Assembly: GCF_003385515.1 (NCBI RefSeq)
Contig: NZ_QNVT01000002.1
Coordinates: forward strand, 248,001-312,000
Origin: Chryseobacterium pennae
GTDB lineage: Bacteria; Bacteroidota; Bacteroidia; Flavobacteriales; Weeksellaceae
DNA: 64,000 nt
Direction of reading: 5' to 3'
The position numbers and the translations under genes are program-made. The stretch's first letter is position 1. Every line of letters begins with the position of its first letter. The notes below the pieces were generated by a model that did no database searches, was not told the origin of the DNA, and saw only the letters and a program-made list of their open reading frames with translations. Of this stretch, positions 26,681-35,100 are shown one piece after another.

Positions 26681-27109
26681 TTACCAGTCTGAAGCTCTTT
26701 TTCTTCTCTCAATCAAATGATCAACAGAAACTTTTCCGGCTCCTGTCATCATCAGAAGAAGGTATACCGAAAGATAAATAAGGCTCATTTCTCTTTTTTC
26801 AAAAGGATCTGCTCCATGAACTACAAATCCGGCAATGATCATTGTAAAGATCAGGAAACCTAAGGAAACCCTTGTGAAAAGCCCTAATATCAGCAGAATT
26901 GAACAAACAAATTCTGCAAGTACTGTAAGAACCAGAGTAATCTGAGGTCCCATGCCAAGAAAATCAAAGAATTCGATTTTTCCACCTGCCAACAACATTT
27001 GTAGTTTCGGGTATCCGTGAGATAGCATTGCAAAACCCGCAAATACTCTTACTACTAATAAAATAATATCTTTAGGTATTGAGCTCGAATTTGAATTATT
27101 ATAGTTCAT
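26681..27109 (-). CDS. DoxX family membrane protein
   Basis: A 142-residue, four-helix membrane protein of the DoxX family (FAGFAMLSHGYPKLQ in helix 1, FVCSILLILGLFTRVSLGFLIFTMIIAGFVVH in the middle). Family members are linked to quinone-dependent or redox processes, but no specific reaction is established. It lies between the S9 peptidase and era, with a terminator after it. Confidence 0.88.
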   Translation of the reverse strand: MNYNNSNSSSIPKDIILLVVRVFAGFAMLSHGYPKLQMLLAGGKIEFFDFLGMGPQITLVLTVLAEFVCSILLILGLFTRVSLGFLIFTMIIAGFVVHGADPFEKREMSLIYLSVYLLLMMTGAGKVSVDHLIERRKRASDW

Positions 27110-27176
27110 CTACTAAAAAATTTAGACTAAGGTAATAAAAATCTTTTAATACAAGGGGCTTTACAGCATTTTTAGT

Positions 27177-28052
27177 CTATCTGTAGCCAAAATTCTTAAG
27201 GTCTCTATCGTTCTTTCTCCAATCTTTTTTCACCTTAACAAATAAATTTAAGTGAATTTTCTTGGAAAAGAACTTCTCCAGGTCTAATCTTGCTTCTGTT
27301 CCTACTTTTTTGATAGCTTCTCCTTTATGTCCGATAATGATTCCTTTTTGGGTATCTCTTTCCACATAAATAATAGAGTCAATGAAGATAATTCCTTCTT
27401 TTTCTTTGAACTGCTCCGTCACTACTTCCACAGAATATGGAATTTCCTTATCATAGTTTAAAAGGATTTTCTCACGGATTGCTTCATTTACGAAGAACCT
27501 TTCTGGTTTATCTGTATACTGATCCTTATCATAATAAGGTGGATTTTCAGGCAATAAAGATTTTAGTTTAGGTAAAATAACCTCAGTATTAAAGGCATTC
27601 AGAGCAGAAATAGGAAGTATTTCCGCTTTTGGAATCCTATTATGCCAGGTTTCTACTAATGTTTCAAGGCCTGCCTGATCAGTCTGATCTACTTTATTTA
27701 ATAGTAAAAGTACAGGAACAGGGATTTTATTTAATTTATCAATTAAAAATTCGGAAGGTTCAGCTTTATCGGTTACATCAACGATAAACAGGAATACATC
27801 CGCATCCTGTAGGGAATCTTTTACAAAATCCATCATCTTCTCCTGCAATCCGTATTTTGGATCCAATACTCCGGGAGTATCTGAAAATACAATCTGAAGG
27901 TCCTCTTCATTATAAATACCAAAAATTCGGTGACGGGTTGTCTGGGCTTTCTGCGTTACAATCGCCAGTTTCTCTCCCATTAATTGGTTGAGTAGTGTCG
28001 ATTTTCCGGCATTGGGCTTTCCAACTATATTTACAAATCCAGCTTTGTGCAT
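27177..28052 (-). CDS. era: GTPase Era
   Basis: An essential GTPase for 16S rRNA maturation and 30S assembly. The 291-residue protein carries G1 GKPNAGKST (N-terminus), G3 DTPG, G4 NKVD and the C-terminal KH domain with GHKGEAIKKVG. Length and order are standard for Era. It has a TAACTTTG -7 box at 28073-28080. Confidence 0.96.
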   Translation of the reverse strand: MHKAGFVNIVGKPNAGKSTLLNQLMGEKLAIVTQKAQTTRHRIFGIYNEEDLQIVFSDTPGVLDPKYGLQEKMMDFVKDSLQDADVFLFIVDVTDKAEPSEFLIDKLNKIPVPVLLLLNKVDQTDQAGLETLVETWHNRIPKAEILPISALNAFNTEVILPKLKSLLPENPPYYDKDQYTDKPERFFVNEAIREKILLNYDKEIPYSVEVVTEQFKEKEGIIFIDSIIYVERDTQKGIIIGHKGEAIKKVGTEARLDLEKFFSKKIHLNLFVKVKKDWRKNDRDLKNFGYR

Positions 28053-28072
28053 AAAAATAATATTACGAACTG

Positions 28073-28080
28073 CAAAGTTA
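28073..28080 (-). promoter_or_regulatory. Putative -7 box of era, TAACTTTG
   Basis: TAnnTTTG match 20 bases ahead of the era start codon. Confidence 0.45.
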
Positions 28081-28362
28081 GTAAAACAAAATTGGTCTTT
28101 ACGGTTAATCTCAATATTTAAAAGAAAAAAGAGAGTTATTTGTTTTTATATTATTTTACTAAGAAGAATTATATGGTATGATATGATAAAAAGATCCGCG
28201 GTTTCTAAAACATTCTATTTATCATCCTGTAAAGATCTAAACAATTTAACATTATTCAAATACTTTGTAGAGACTGCTGTCGAAAGATAAACCTTACCGC
28301 AATACCCGTCATAATCTTTTCTTTATCCGGCAGCTGATATATTTCTCACAAAAACCATAAAA

Positions 28363-28370
28363 TAATTTTG
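28363..28370 (+). promoter_or_regulatory. Putative -7 box of the Crp-type gene, TAATTTTG
   Basis: TAnnTTTG match 49 bases ahead of the ATG at 28420. Confidence 0.45.
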
Positions 28371-28419
28371 TATCGCATTACTTAAAACTGATACTTTTGA
28401 ATATTAGAATTCATCTTTT

Positions 28420-28983
28420 ATGAATATAGACCAGATTCTTGACCAGATTTATATCCTTCCGGAGTCCTCCAAAAATAGCTTAAAAGCATATATAACCGAA
28501 GTTTCACACCCGAAAGGGTATTGTCTGATGGAAGCTGATAAGGTAATTCCCTATGTCTATTTTATAAGGAAAGGAATTGCCCGTGCCTATTCTTCCACTT
28601 CTGATAATGATATTACATTCTGGTTTGGAAGTGAAGGTCAATGCGTCCTTTCTATGAAAAGCTATGTGGAAGACAAACCGGGTTATGAAAGCATTGAATT
28701 ACTGGAAGACTGTGATCTGTACAGACTGGAAACAGATAATCTCAAAAAGCTGTTTAATGAAGATATTCATATTGCCAACTGGGGAAGAAAACTGGCTGAA
28801 GCAGAAATGATAAAATCTGAAGAACTGATTATTTCAAGACAATTCAAAACGTCTCTGGAGCGATACAAAGATATTATCCAGTATCAACCTGATCTGCTTA
28901 AAAGAGTTCAGCTTGGGCATATTGCGTCCTATCTTGGAATTACACAGGTGAGTTTGAGCAGAATCCGGGCGGAGATTAAATAA
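28420..28983 (+). CDS. Crp/Fnr family transcriptional regulator
   Basis: A 187-residue protein with an N-terminal cyclic-nucleotide-binding-like beta roll (YFIRKGIARAYSS, FWFGSEGQCVLSMKSY) and a C-terminal helix-turn-helix (QLGHIASYLGITQVSLSRIRAEI). This is the common short Bacteroidota Crp-like type; ligand unknown. The gene is not obviously linked to its neighbours: era is divergent and a repeat-rich gap follows. Confidence 0.88.
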   Translation: MNIDQILDQIYILPESSKNSLKAYITEVSHPKGYCLMEADKVIPYVYFIRKGIARAYSSTSDNDITFWFGSEGQCVLSMKSYVEDKPGYESIELLEDCDLYRLETDNLKKLFNEDIHIANWGRKLAEAEMIKSEELIISRQFKTSLERYKDIIQYQPDLLKRVQLGHIASYLGITQVSLSRIRAEIK

Positions 28984-28988
28984 TTTAT

Positions 28989-29040
28989 GTGTTTGAGGAT
29001 GGAAGCTGGAAGAGGGAGGATGGAAGTTTATGGTAGTCTG
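28989..29040 (-). repeat. Inverted copy of the degenerate tandem unit
   Basis: Read on the minus strand it gives ACTACCATAAACTTC, then a CTCCCTCTTCCAGCTTCC stretch, matching the core of the three copies downstream in opposite orientation. Confidence 0.6.
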
Positions 29041-29082
29041 TAAAGACACCTCTATTTTATTAATTGATCTAAAGGTCATTTT

Positions 29083-29150
29083 AAGTTTTGGCTAAAGCCG
29101 AAGGAATGGTTATTTATATTGAGAGCGGACTAAAGTCCGCTCCTATTGAT
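29083..29150 (+). repeat. Dispersed paired-hairpin element, copy A
   Basis: GGCTAAAGCC (29090-29099) and AGCGGACTAAAGTCCGCT (29124-29141) are two palindromic hairpins separated by 24 bases and ending in CCTATTGA. A second copy with the same layout is at 46656-46717. Confidence 0.75.
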
Positions 29151-29236
29151 ATTATATACTACATGATCTCAATATTGATGATTATTTATTGAAATAAAAG
29201 GAAGCAGTAATAGCTTTTATCTAAAAAGCTCTCATT

Positions 29237-29460
29237 AGTTAAGCAACAGAATTACCACTCATTCCAACTGCCATAACTTCCCTCTCCCAGCTTCCTATCA
29301 AAAAGACCCCTATTGATTAAACATCAGAACATCACCCATTCCAACTACCATAACCTCCCGCTTCCAGCTTCCCTTCAAATAATAACTCCATTAATTAAAC
29401 ATCAGAACATCCCCTATTCCAACTACCATAAACTTCTCTCTCCCAGCCTCCAGCTTCCCT
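29237..29460 (+). repeat. Degenerate tandem repeat, three copies of about 78 bp
   Basis: Copies begin at about 29237, 29316 and 29393. Shared core: TTAAACATCAGAACATC, CATTCCAACTACCATAA, then CTCCCAGCTTCC-type pyrimidine-rich sequence. The second and third copies are most alike; the first has diverged. Confidence 0.75.
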
Positions 29461-29544
29461 CTTATATAAAACATCATTTTTTAACAATTGTAAAATGTTT
29501 TCTCCATTCAAATCCTGAAATTTGCAGTAGAAAAATTTTAAAAA

Positions 29545-29877
29545 ATGAATTGGATAATATTAGTTATCGCAGGATTATTTGAGGTTGCCTTTGCCTCTTG
29601 TTTAGGAAAGGCAAAAGAGACATCAGGAACGGAAATGTATCTTTGGTATACCGGTTTTCTGATAACGATGACTATCAGTATGCTTCTTCTGATTAAAGCT
29701 ACACAAACGTTACCTATTGGAACTGCTTATGCGGTATGGACAGGAATTGGAGCGGTAGGAACTGCTTTAATGGGAATCATCTTCTTTAAAGACCCTGTAA
29801 GCTTCTGGAGAGTATTCTTTATTATGACTCTTATTGGTTCTGTTGTAGGATTAAAAGCTGTGTCTTCATCACACTAA
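29545..29877 (+). CDS. SMR family transporter, SugE/Gdx-like
   Basis: A 110-residue, four-helix small multidrug resistance protein. The essential glutamate is E13 in WIILVIAGLFEVAFA, and TLPIGTAYAVWTGIGAVGTALMGIIFF matches the SugE/Gdx branch more than EmrE. Gdx proteins export guanidinium as antiparallel dimers. I see no guanidine riboswitch in the leader. The single-gene unit ends at a terminator. Confidence 0.9.
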   Translation: MNWIILVIAGLFEVAFASCLGKAKETSGTEMYLWYTGFLITMTISMLLLIKATQTLPIGTAYAVWTGIGAVGTALMGIIFFKDPVSFWRVFFIMTLIGSVVGLKAVSSSH

Positions 29878-29913
29878 GATAAAAATATAAACTTCTATCT
29901 ATATTTAAAAATG

Positions 29914-29940
29914 AAACCGCCTTCGATATGAAGACGGTTT
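29914..29940. terminator. Terminator between SMR and methyltransferase genes
   Basis: An 11-bp stem (AAACCGCCTTC / GAAGACGGTTT, one G-T pair) with a 5-base loop, followed by TG-rich T-run. Confidence 0.8.
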
Positions 29941-30009
29941 TGTTTTTTGATTATATTTCAGGATACTTTGCAGCCTTAGCTTTGTTTGTATCCATATTTA
30001 TATTTCTTA

Positions 30010-30777
30010 TTATTTTTTGAAGACTAAAGGTAAGATTTCATTGCTTCTCAACCCGTACTTCTTTATTTCTTCTTCAGAAAATTTCTGCGAATAGAAGTTC
30101 GCATCTGTTTCAAAGCCGACTTTTTTTAAACGGTCAAAATAATCCATTCCGTACCAACGAACGTGATCATATTGGCCAAAATGTTTCTGGCGTTCCTTTG
30201 GATCTTTGATGGTAAAATCTTCATAGGTTTTTTCCAGTGAATTTTTCATCGGAACCTGAAGGATTCCCCATCCACCTGGCTTCATTACTCTGTATAGTTC
30301 ACTCATTGCTTTTGCATCATCTTCAATGTGTTCCAGAACGTGGTTACAGAAAATTATATCAAAACTGTTATCCTCAAAAGGTAAATCAAGAATATCGGCT
30401 TTCACATCAACAATGGGAGAATATAAATCTGCTGATATATAATTCAGATTGCTCATTCTCTTGAATTTCCTTAAAAATTCCTGTTCGGGAGCAATATGCA
30501 GAACTTTATAACTTTTAATGAAGAAATCGGTTTCATTCTGAAGATACAGCCACATCTGGCGGTGTCTCTCCAGACTTAGGGTTCCCGGAGAAAGGGCATT
30601 TTCCCTTTGCTTCCCGTACCCATAAGGCAGAAACTTTCGGTAAGATCTTCCATCGATAGGATCATAAAACTGATCTCCTTTGAAAAACTGATAAATAAGC
30701 GGTCTTGCCCAGATGCTCATTTTAATAAGCATCGGACGTGGAATTTTGTTCAGTAAAAGCTTAGTTATCTTTTTCAT
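30010..30777 (-). CDS. Class I SAM-dependent methyltransferase
   Basis: The 255-residue protein contains a Methyltransf_11-type core: motif I region VLHIAPEQEFL (about 95-105), acidic loop ADLYSP, and DIIFCNHVLEHIEDDAKAMSELYRVMKPGGWGILQVP (motif II to III). The N-terminal 60 residues include hydrophobic stretches near WARPLIYQFF but no clear membrane segment. The substrate is unknown. It overlaps the map stop by one base, so it is cotranscribed with map. Confidence 0.85.
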   Translation of the reverse strand: MKKITKLLLNKIPRPMLIKMSIWARPLIYQFFKGDQFYDPIDGRSYRKFLPYGYGKQRENALSPGTLSLERHRQMWLYLQNETDFFIKSYKVLHIAPEQEFLRKFKRMSNLNYISADLYSPIVDVKADILDLPFEDNSFDIIFCNHVLEHIEDDAKAMSELYRVMKPGGWGILQVPMKNSLEKTYEDFTIKDPKERQKHFGQYDHVRWYGMDYFDRLKKVGFETDANFYSQKFSEEEIKKYGLRSNEILPLVFKK

Positions 30778-31586
30778 TAAAAGTCCAGTTGGAAAGCTTT
30801 TTCTTCATCACTTACAATCCCTAATGCTTCATACACATAATCAAATGTGGAAAGCAATACCGGCTTACCATTGATTACTGCTACATCATGCTCGAAGTGT
30901 GCAGAAGGAAGGTTATCTAAAGTCGTTACCGTCCAGCCATCGCTGTGGAACTTTACTTTTTCTGTTCCAAGGTTGATCATAGGTTCAATAGCAATTGCCA
31001 AACCGTCTTTAATCACCTTTCCACTTCCCTGTTTTCCATAGTTAGGAACCTGAGGATCTTCATGCATCTGTCTTCCCAAACCATGTCCTACCAATTCTTT
31101 TACCACTCCGTATCCTTCTTTTTCACAATGTTTCTGGATAGCATTAGAAATATCTCCGATTCTTTTTCCTCTTACACACTGCTCAATACCTTTATAAAGA
31201 GATTCTTTAGCAACTTTCAATAGTTTTTTAACCTCTGGTTTTACTTCTCCGATCTCGAAAGTATAAGCGTGGTCTCCCACAAATCCGTTAAGGATTACTC
31301 CGCAGTCTACGGAAAGAACGTCTCCTTCTTTTACCACTTCATTATTCGGGAAGCCGTGAACTACCTGCTCATTCGGAGAGATACACAGAGAATTCGGGAA
31401 ACCTCCATATCCTAAGAATGCAGGGTGGGCACCATGATCTTTAATAAAATCGTGTGCTAACTTATCTAAATATAAAGTCGTAATTCCCGGTTTAATTTCT
31501 TTTGCCAACATACCCAATGTTTTAGAAACCAATCGGGCGCTCTCCTTCATCAGACGCAGTTCGTCTATTGTTTTTAATTGAATCAT
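30777..31586 (-). CDS. map: Methionine aminopeptidase, type I
   Basis: The 269-residue enzyme removes the initiator methionine from new proteins. Dinuclear metal ligands are recognisable: D in VLSVDCGVILNGFVGDHAYTFEIG (two aspartates), H in ELVGHGLGRQMHEDPQVPNYG, E in IAIEPMI, and a C-terminal E in HFEHDVAVING. Type I length. It precedes the methyltransferase gene with a 1-base overlap. Confidence 0.95.
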   Translation of the reverse strand: MIQLKTIDELRLMKESARLVSKTLGMLAKEIKPGITTLYLDKLAHDFIKDHGAHPAFLGYGGFPNSLCISPNEQVVHGFPNNEVVKEGDVLSVDCGVILNGFVGDHAYTFEIGEVKPEVKKLLKVAKESLYKGIEQCVRGKRIGDISNAIQKHCEKEGYGVVKELVGHGLGRQMHEDPQVPNYGKQGSGKVIKDGLAIAIEPMINLGTEKVKFHSDGWTVTTLDNLPSAHFEHDVAVINGKPVLLSTFDYVYEALGIVSDEEKAFQLDF

Positions 31587-31670
31587 TGTATTAATTTACC
31601 AATGTATTAATATATCAGTGTAACAATATGATTGCTCAATCGGTGCACTGTTAAATTGTTATTTTTTATT

Positions 31671-32102
31671 CTACCAGAAAAGGCCTTTTTTCTTTTCTTT
31701 TTTAAGTTTTGAATAGGCTAAAACTTCTTTTCCTTCTACACGGAATTCTATTCTTTCCTGAATGATATTATAGATTTCACCCCATCCAGGGAATCCGCCT
31801 AAATTTCTATCATCAATGAACCAGTCTGCATCCAACTTTCTGGATTGGTTTTCAGAATCGAAAACTTCTCCTTCGAAACTTGAGTTCACTGCATAAAATT
31901 CTACTCCATTCTTTTTGCAGAATTCTATTGCATCTTCTAATGTTTCTCCGTGTCTGTATGTCCAAAGAATAAGCCTGTATCCCTCTGCCTGCAATCTTTT
32001 CAAGGTCTCGAAAGCGAAGATCTTTGCCTTCCCAATCCCCGGATAAGCATCATCAACAATAGTTCCGTCAAAGTCAACAGCAATCTTTTTATTATTTAAC
32101 AT
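31671..32102 (-). CDS. HAD-superfamily BT_0820-like hydrolase
   Basis: A 143-residue small HAD-fold protein. The nucleophile motif is IAVDFDGTIVDD (D9 and D11 region), followed by LILWTYRHGETLEDAIEFCKKNG and the distal DWFIDDRNLGG motif. It matches the small phosphatase-like BT0820 group, for which I know no physiological substrate. A terminator separates it from the acyl-ACP desaturase, and it has a TATCTTTG box at 32124-32131. Confidence 0.82.
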   Translation of the reverse strand: MLNNKKIAVDFDGTIVDDAYPGIGKAKIFAFETLKRLQAEGYRLILWTYRHGETLEDAIEFCKKNGVEFYAVNSSFEGEVFDSENQSRKLDADWFIDDRNLGGFPGWGEIYNIIQERIEFRVEGKEVLAYSKLKKEKKKGLFW

Positions 32103-32123
32103 TTTGTTCTTTTTTTAGCTTTG

Positions 32124-32131
32124 CAAAGATA
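32124..32131 (-). promoter_or_regulatory. Putative -7 box, TATCTTTG
   Basis: TAnnTTTG match 21 bases ahead of the BT_0820-like gene. Confidence 0.45.
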
Positions 32132-32143
32132 AGAAATAAAAAA

Positions 32144-32166
32144 GAGTGCCAAAAAGAAAGGCACTC
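32144..32166 (-). terminator. Terminator downstream of the acyl-ACP desaturase
   Basis: A 7-bp stem (GAGTGCC / GGCACTC) with a 9-base A-rich loop, preceded by A-run and followed by T-run. Confidence 0.75.
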
Positions 32167-32201
32167 AATACTTTTATAATTTAAAATAATAATATGGGCT
32201 A

Positions 32202-33179
32202 CTAGCTCTTAACCCAGTTAAACTGGAACTGAAGATCCGGAGTAGAAACTCTGTCGGTAATCTTCTGTAGTCTTCCAGGAAGCTTCATCAGGTATTCCTG
32301 AGCTTTTTCAGCTTTTTCTGTAAGACCTTTTACGTGCTCAATCTTCCATTCATCTAACAAATCTTTCATAATATTGATATAATCCTGACCGGTATATACC
32401 ATACATCTTTGTGCTGCATCTGAGAAATGTCCCCAAAGTTCACCTGCTTTCTGTCCTGACTGTCTCATCAGGTGAGCTGGCATTACGATCTTCTTACGCA
32501 TCATATCTTCGAAGGCAAGAATCATTTCTGATGGATCTACTTCAAGGATTTTAGCTACGAAATGCTTGTAAGCTTTTGCGTGTCTTGCTTCATCAGCAGC
32601 AATTACACCACACATTTTAGCTAACTTTCCGTTTCCGGACTGTTTAGACAATGTGCCTACTCTTCTGTGAGAGATATTGGTTGCTGTTTCCTGGAAACTT
32701 GTATAAATGAAGTTTCTGTATGGATCCATGCTTGTTCCCAAGTCGAATCCATCATTAATAAGATATTGAGTGGTAATTTCTACCTCTCTCATATTTACTC
32801 TACCGCATAGGTAAAGGTATTTATTTAATAAGTCTCCGTGTCTGTTCTCTTCTGCAGTCCAAGCTCTTACCCAGTTTGCCCAGCCTACTTTTTCTTCCTG
32901 ATTAATTCCGTCAACACCCATTAACCAAGATTCATAAGAAGGAAGAGCTTCTTCCGTAATACAGTCTCCAATCAATGTTACAAAAAGATCGTAAGGCATT
33001 TCACGGGCAAAAGTCTGAATTTCTTCCAGATCATGTTTAAATTCTTCGCTTGAAGGGTCTGGTAAATAATCAGAAGGCTGCCAAATTTTTTCAATTGGAG
33101 TTAAAAATTTATCAAGAAAAGAACCTACTTCCTTTTCCAATAATCCCATTACTTCTTTCCTAACAAGCTTTTGATACAT
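32202..33179 (-). CDS. Acyl-ACP desaturase
   Basis: The 325-residue soluble di-iron enzyme introduces a double bond into acyl-ACP. It has the helix-bundle iron ligands in TAEENRHGDLLNKY and AADEARHAKAYKHF (two ExxH boxes) and further conserved segments DPSSEEFKHDLEEIQ and the C-terminal EWKIEHVKGL. The length fits plant/bacterial FAB2-type desaturases. It probably supplies unsaturated fatty acids for membrane lipid. Promoter TATCTTTG at 33202-33209; terminator at 32144-32166. Confidence 0.92.
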   Translation of the reverse strand: MYQKLVRKEVMGLLEKEVGSFLDKFLTPIEKIWQPSDYLPDPSSEEFKHDLEEIQTFAREMPYDLFVTLIGDCITEEALPSYESWLMGVDGINQEEKVGWANWVRAWTAEENRHGDLLNKYLYLCGRVNMREVEITTQYLINDGFDLGTSMDPYRNFIYTSFQETATNISHRRVGTLSKQSGNGKLAKMCGVIAADEARHAKAYKHFVAKILEVDPSEMILAFEDMMRKKIVMPAHLMRQSGQKAGELWGHFSDAAQRCMVYTGQDYINIMKDLLDEWKIEHVKGLTEKAEKAQEYLMKLPGRLQKITDRVSTPDLQFQFNWVKS

Positions 33180-33201
33180 TTTTATATTCAGTTTTAATTA
33201 A

Positions 33202-33209
33202 CAAAGATA
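33202..33209 (-). promoter_or_regulatory. Putative -7 box of the desaturase, TATCTTTG
   Basis: TAnnTTTG match 22 bases ahead of the start codon, identical to the box of the downstream BT_0820-like gene. Confidence 0.45.
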
Positions 33210-33279
33210 TGATTTATTTATTATTTAGCGCATAATAAAGTATGCAACTCATACTTTATCTGACATAAATCATAAAAAA

Positions 33280-33305
33280 ATGCCGATATATAGATATAAC
33301 GGCAT
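33280..33305 (-). terminator. Terminator downstream of gpmI
   Basis: A 6-bp stem (ATGCCG / CGGCAT) with an AT-rich 14-base loop, flanked by A- and T-runs. Confidence 0.7.
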
Positions 33306-33328
33306 TTTTTTAACAATATTATTGAATT

Positions 33329-34870
33329 TTAGCTAACTAAAATATCTCCTGTCATTGCATTTGGTATTTCAACCCCCATTACATTAAGGATTGTAGGGGC
33401 TACATCCCCCAATTTACCGGGCTTTAAGCTCCATGTATGATCTTTATCCATCACAATAAAAGGAACCAGATTTGTTGAGTGCTGGGTATTAGGAGTGCCA
33501 TCAGGATTCAGCATAACATCTGAATTTCCGTGGTCTGCCAGAATGAACACTGCATATCCGTTTTCATAAGCAGCAGTGGCTACTTTTTCGATGCATGCGT
33601 CTACTGTTTCTGCAGCTTTTACTGCAGCTTCAAATACTCCTGTATGTCCTACCATATCTGTATTGGCGAAATTCAGACATACAAAATCTGCTGTACCCTG
33701 CTCCAGTTCAGGAACAATGGCATTGGTTATATCGTATGCTGACATTTCAGGTTTTAAATCATAGGTAGGAACGTCTTTTGGACTTGGGCACAATAATCTT
33801 TTCTCCCCATTGTATTCCTCTTCCCTTCCCCCTGAGAAGAAGAATGTAACGTGGGGATATTTTTCGGTTTCAGCAATTCTGATCTGAGTTTTCCCATTCT
33901 TCTCCAAAACTTCACCCATTGTTTCCGTTAAAATATTCTCATCAAAAACAACCTGAACATTCTGGAATGTTTTATCGTAGTTGGTTAACGTAATATAGTT
34001 AAGGTTCAATTTTTTCATTGAATATTCCGGGAAATCCTTTTGGGAAAGAACTTCTGTAATTTCTCTTCCTCTGTCTGTACGGAAGTTGAAGCAGATCACT
34101 ACATCATTATCAATAATTTTTGCTACCGGTACAATGTTTCCTGTAGCTGTTGTATTCATTAAGATGACAGGTTTCAGAAATTCATCCGTTACCTTATTGT
34201 CATAAGAAGCTCGGATAGATGCCAATGCATCTGTACTCTGCTCTCCTACTCCTTCTACAAGAGCATCATAAGCCAGCTTTACACGCTCCCATCTCTTATC
34301 TCTGTCCATTGCGTAATACCTTCCTACGATGGTAGCCAGTTTTCCGGTGGTTGCTTCCATATGGTCCTGAAGTTCTTCAATGAAACCTAAACCGGAATGC
34401 GGATCACAGTCTCTTCCATCAGTGAATGCATGTACAAATACATTTTCATTCAAACCGAATTCTTTTGCAGCAGTCAGTAAACCTTTTAGGTGATTGATAT
34501 GTGAGTGTACTCCTCCATTGGAAACCAATCCGATGAAATGTATTTTTTTATTTTCTTTTTTAGCGTATTCGAAAGCATCCTGGATCACTTTTTCCTGTCC
34601 CAGTGTTCCGTTTTCAACAGCCATATTCAGTTTTACCAGATTTTGATAAACAACTCTTCCGGCTCCAAGGTTCATATGTCCTACTTCGGAATTTCCCATC
34701 TGTCCCGCAGGAAGACCAACAGCCAGGCCGCTTGCTTCAAGGGTTGTGTGTGGAAATTTTTGATAACAGCTATCTATAAATGGTGTATTTGCTTTGTCTA
34801 TGGCAGAAACTTCAGGGTTTGTTCCCAGTCCCCATCCGTCAAGGATTGCTAATATTGCTTTTTTTGACAT
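33329..34870 (-). CDS. gpmI: 2,3-bisphosphoglycerate-independent phosphoglycerate mutase
   Basis: This 513-residue manganese enzyme interconverts 3- and 2-phosphoglycerate in glycolysis. Family markers: AILDGWGLG at the N-terminus, the phosphoserine motif GQMGNSEVGHMNLGAGR, the mutase domain with HAFTDGRDCDPHSG, and the C-terminal metal site ILADHGNSDVM plus NTQHSTNLVPF. Its length is typical. A TAAATTTG box at 34890-34897 is the likely promoter. Confidence 0.96.
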   Translation of the reverse strand: MSKKAILAILDGWGLGTNPEVSAIDKANTPFIDSCYQKFPHTTLEASGLAVGLPAGQMGNSEVGHMNLGAGRVVYQNLVKLNMAVENGTLGQEKVIQDAFEYAKKENKKIHFIGLVSNGGVHSHINHLKGLLTAAKEFGLNENVFVHAFTDGRDCDPHSGLGFIEELQDHMEATTGKLATIVGRYYAMDRDKRWERVKLAYDALVEGVGEQSTDALASIRASYDNKVTDEFLKPVILMNTTATGNIVPVAKIIDNDVVICFNFRTDRGREITEVLSQKDFPEYSMKKLNLNYITLTNYDKTFQNVQVVFDENILTETMGEVLEKNGKTQIRIAETEKYPHVTFFFSGGREEEYNGEKRLLCPSPKDVPTYDLKPEMSAYDITNAIVPELEQGTADFVCLNFANTDMVGHTGVFEAAVKAAETVDACIEKVATAAYENGYAVFILADHGNSDVMLNPDGTPNTQHSTNLVPFIVMDKDHTWSLKPGKLGDVAPTILNVMGVEIPNAMTGDILVS

Positions 34871-34889
34871 TTTGTAAAACTTTAGTACA

Positions 34890-34897
34890 CAAATTTA
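34890..34897 (-). promoter_or_regulatory. Putative -7 box of gpmI, TAAATTTG
   Basis: TAnnTTTG match 19 bases ahead of the gpmI start. Confidence 0.45.
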
Positions 34898-35100
34898 CCT
34901 AATTTCCGATGAATAGAAGAATTTGAAACCTTGAAATTTCTTTCTAATCATCTATTCCGAGTAAAAAGAAAAAAACAGTGAACGATTTTATGTTCCCACA
35001 GATCCCACGGATTTACACGGATGTTTATGGATAGGAAAATCGGAGATTTTCAAAAAACCTATGTATGATTACAAAGGCTTTCATTCTAATTTAAGAGAAA

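Larger units (their letters stand above)
28053..28419. other. Intergenic region between era and a Crp-type gene
   Basis: Divergent promoters only: TAACTTTG on the minus strand (28073-28080) and TAATTTTG on the plus strand (28363-28370). A 35-codon plus-strand frame at 28183-28290 has no ribosome site or family match and is not called a gene. Confidence 0.5.
28984..29544. other. Repeat-rich intergenic region
   Basis: These 561 bases contain no supported gene. They hold an inverted fragment of a degenerate repeat (28989-29040), the dispersed paired-hairpin element (29083-29150) and three direct copies of an approximately 78-bp unit (29237-29460). A GAAATTTG box at 29517-29524 lies ahead of the SMR gene. 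A long open frame here arises only from the repeats. Confidence 0.75.

Noticed and set aside
28183..28290. 35-codon plus-strand open frame after era
   Set aside because: No ribosome-binding site or family resemblance; likely chance.
29200..29480. CRISPR-like array
   Set aside because: Repeats are degenerate, about 78 bp in period without distinct spacers, and no cas genes are present.
29461..29544. Guanidine riboswitch ahead of the SugE/Gdx-like gene
   Set aside because: No ACGR-type loop pairs or ykkC-like conserved core could be found in the leader.
29313..29582. 89-codon plus-strand open frame
   Set aside because: It is made of the degenerate tandem repeats (recurring IKHQNI and SNYHK) and runs into the SMR gene start in another frame.
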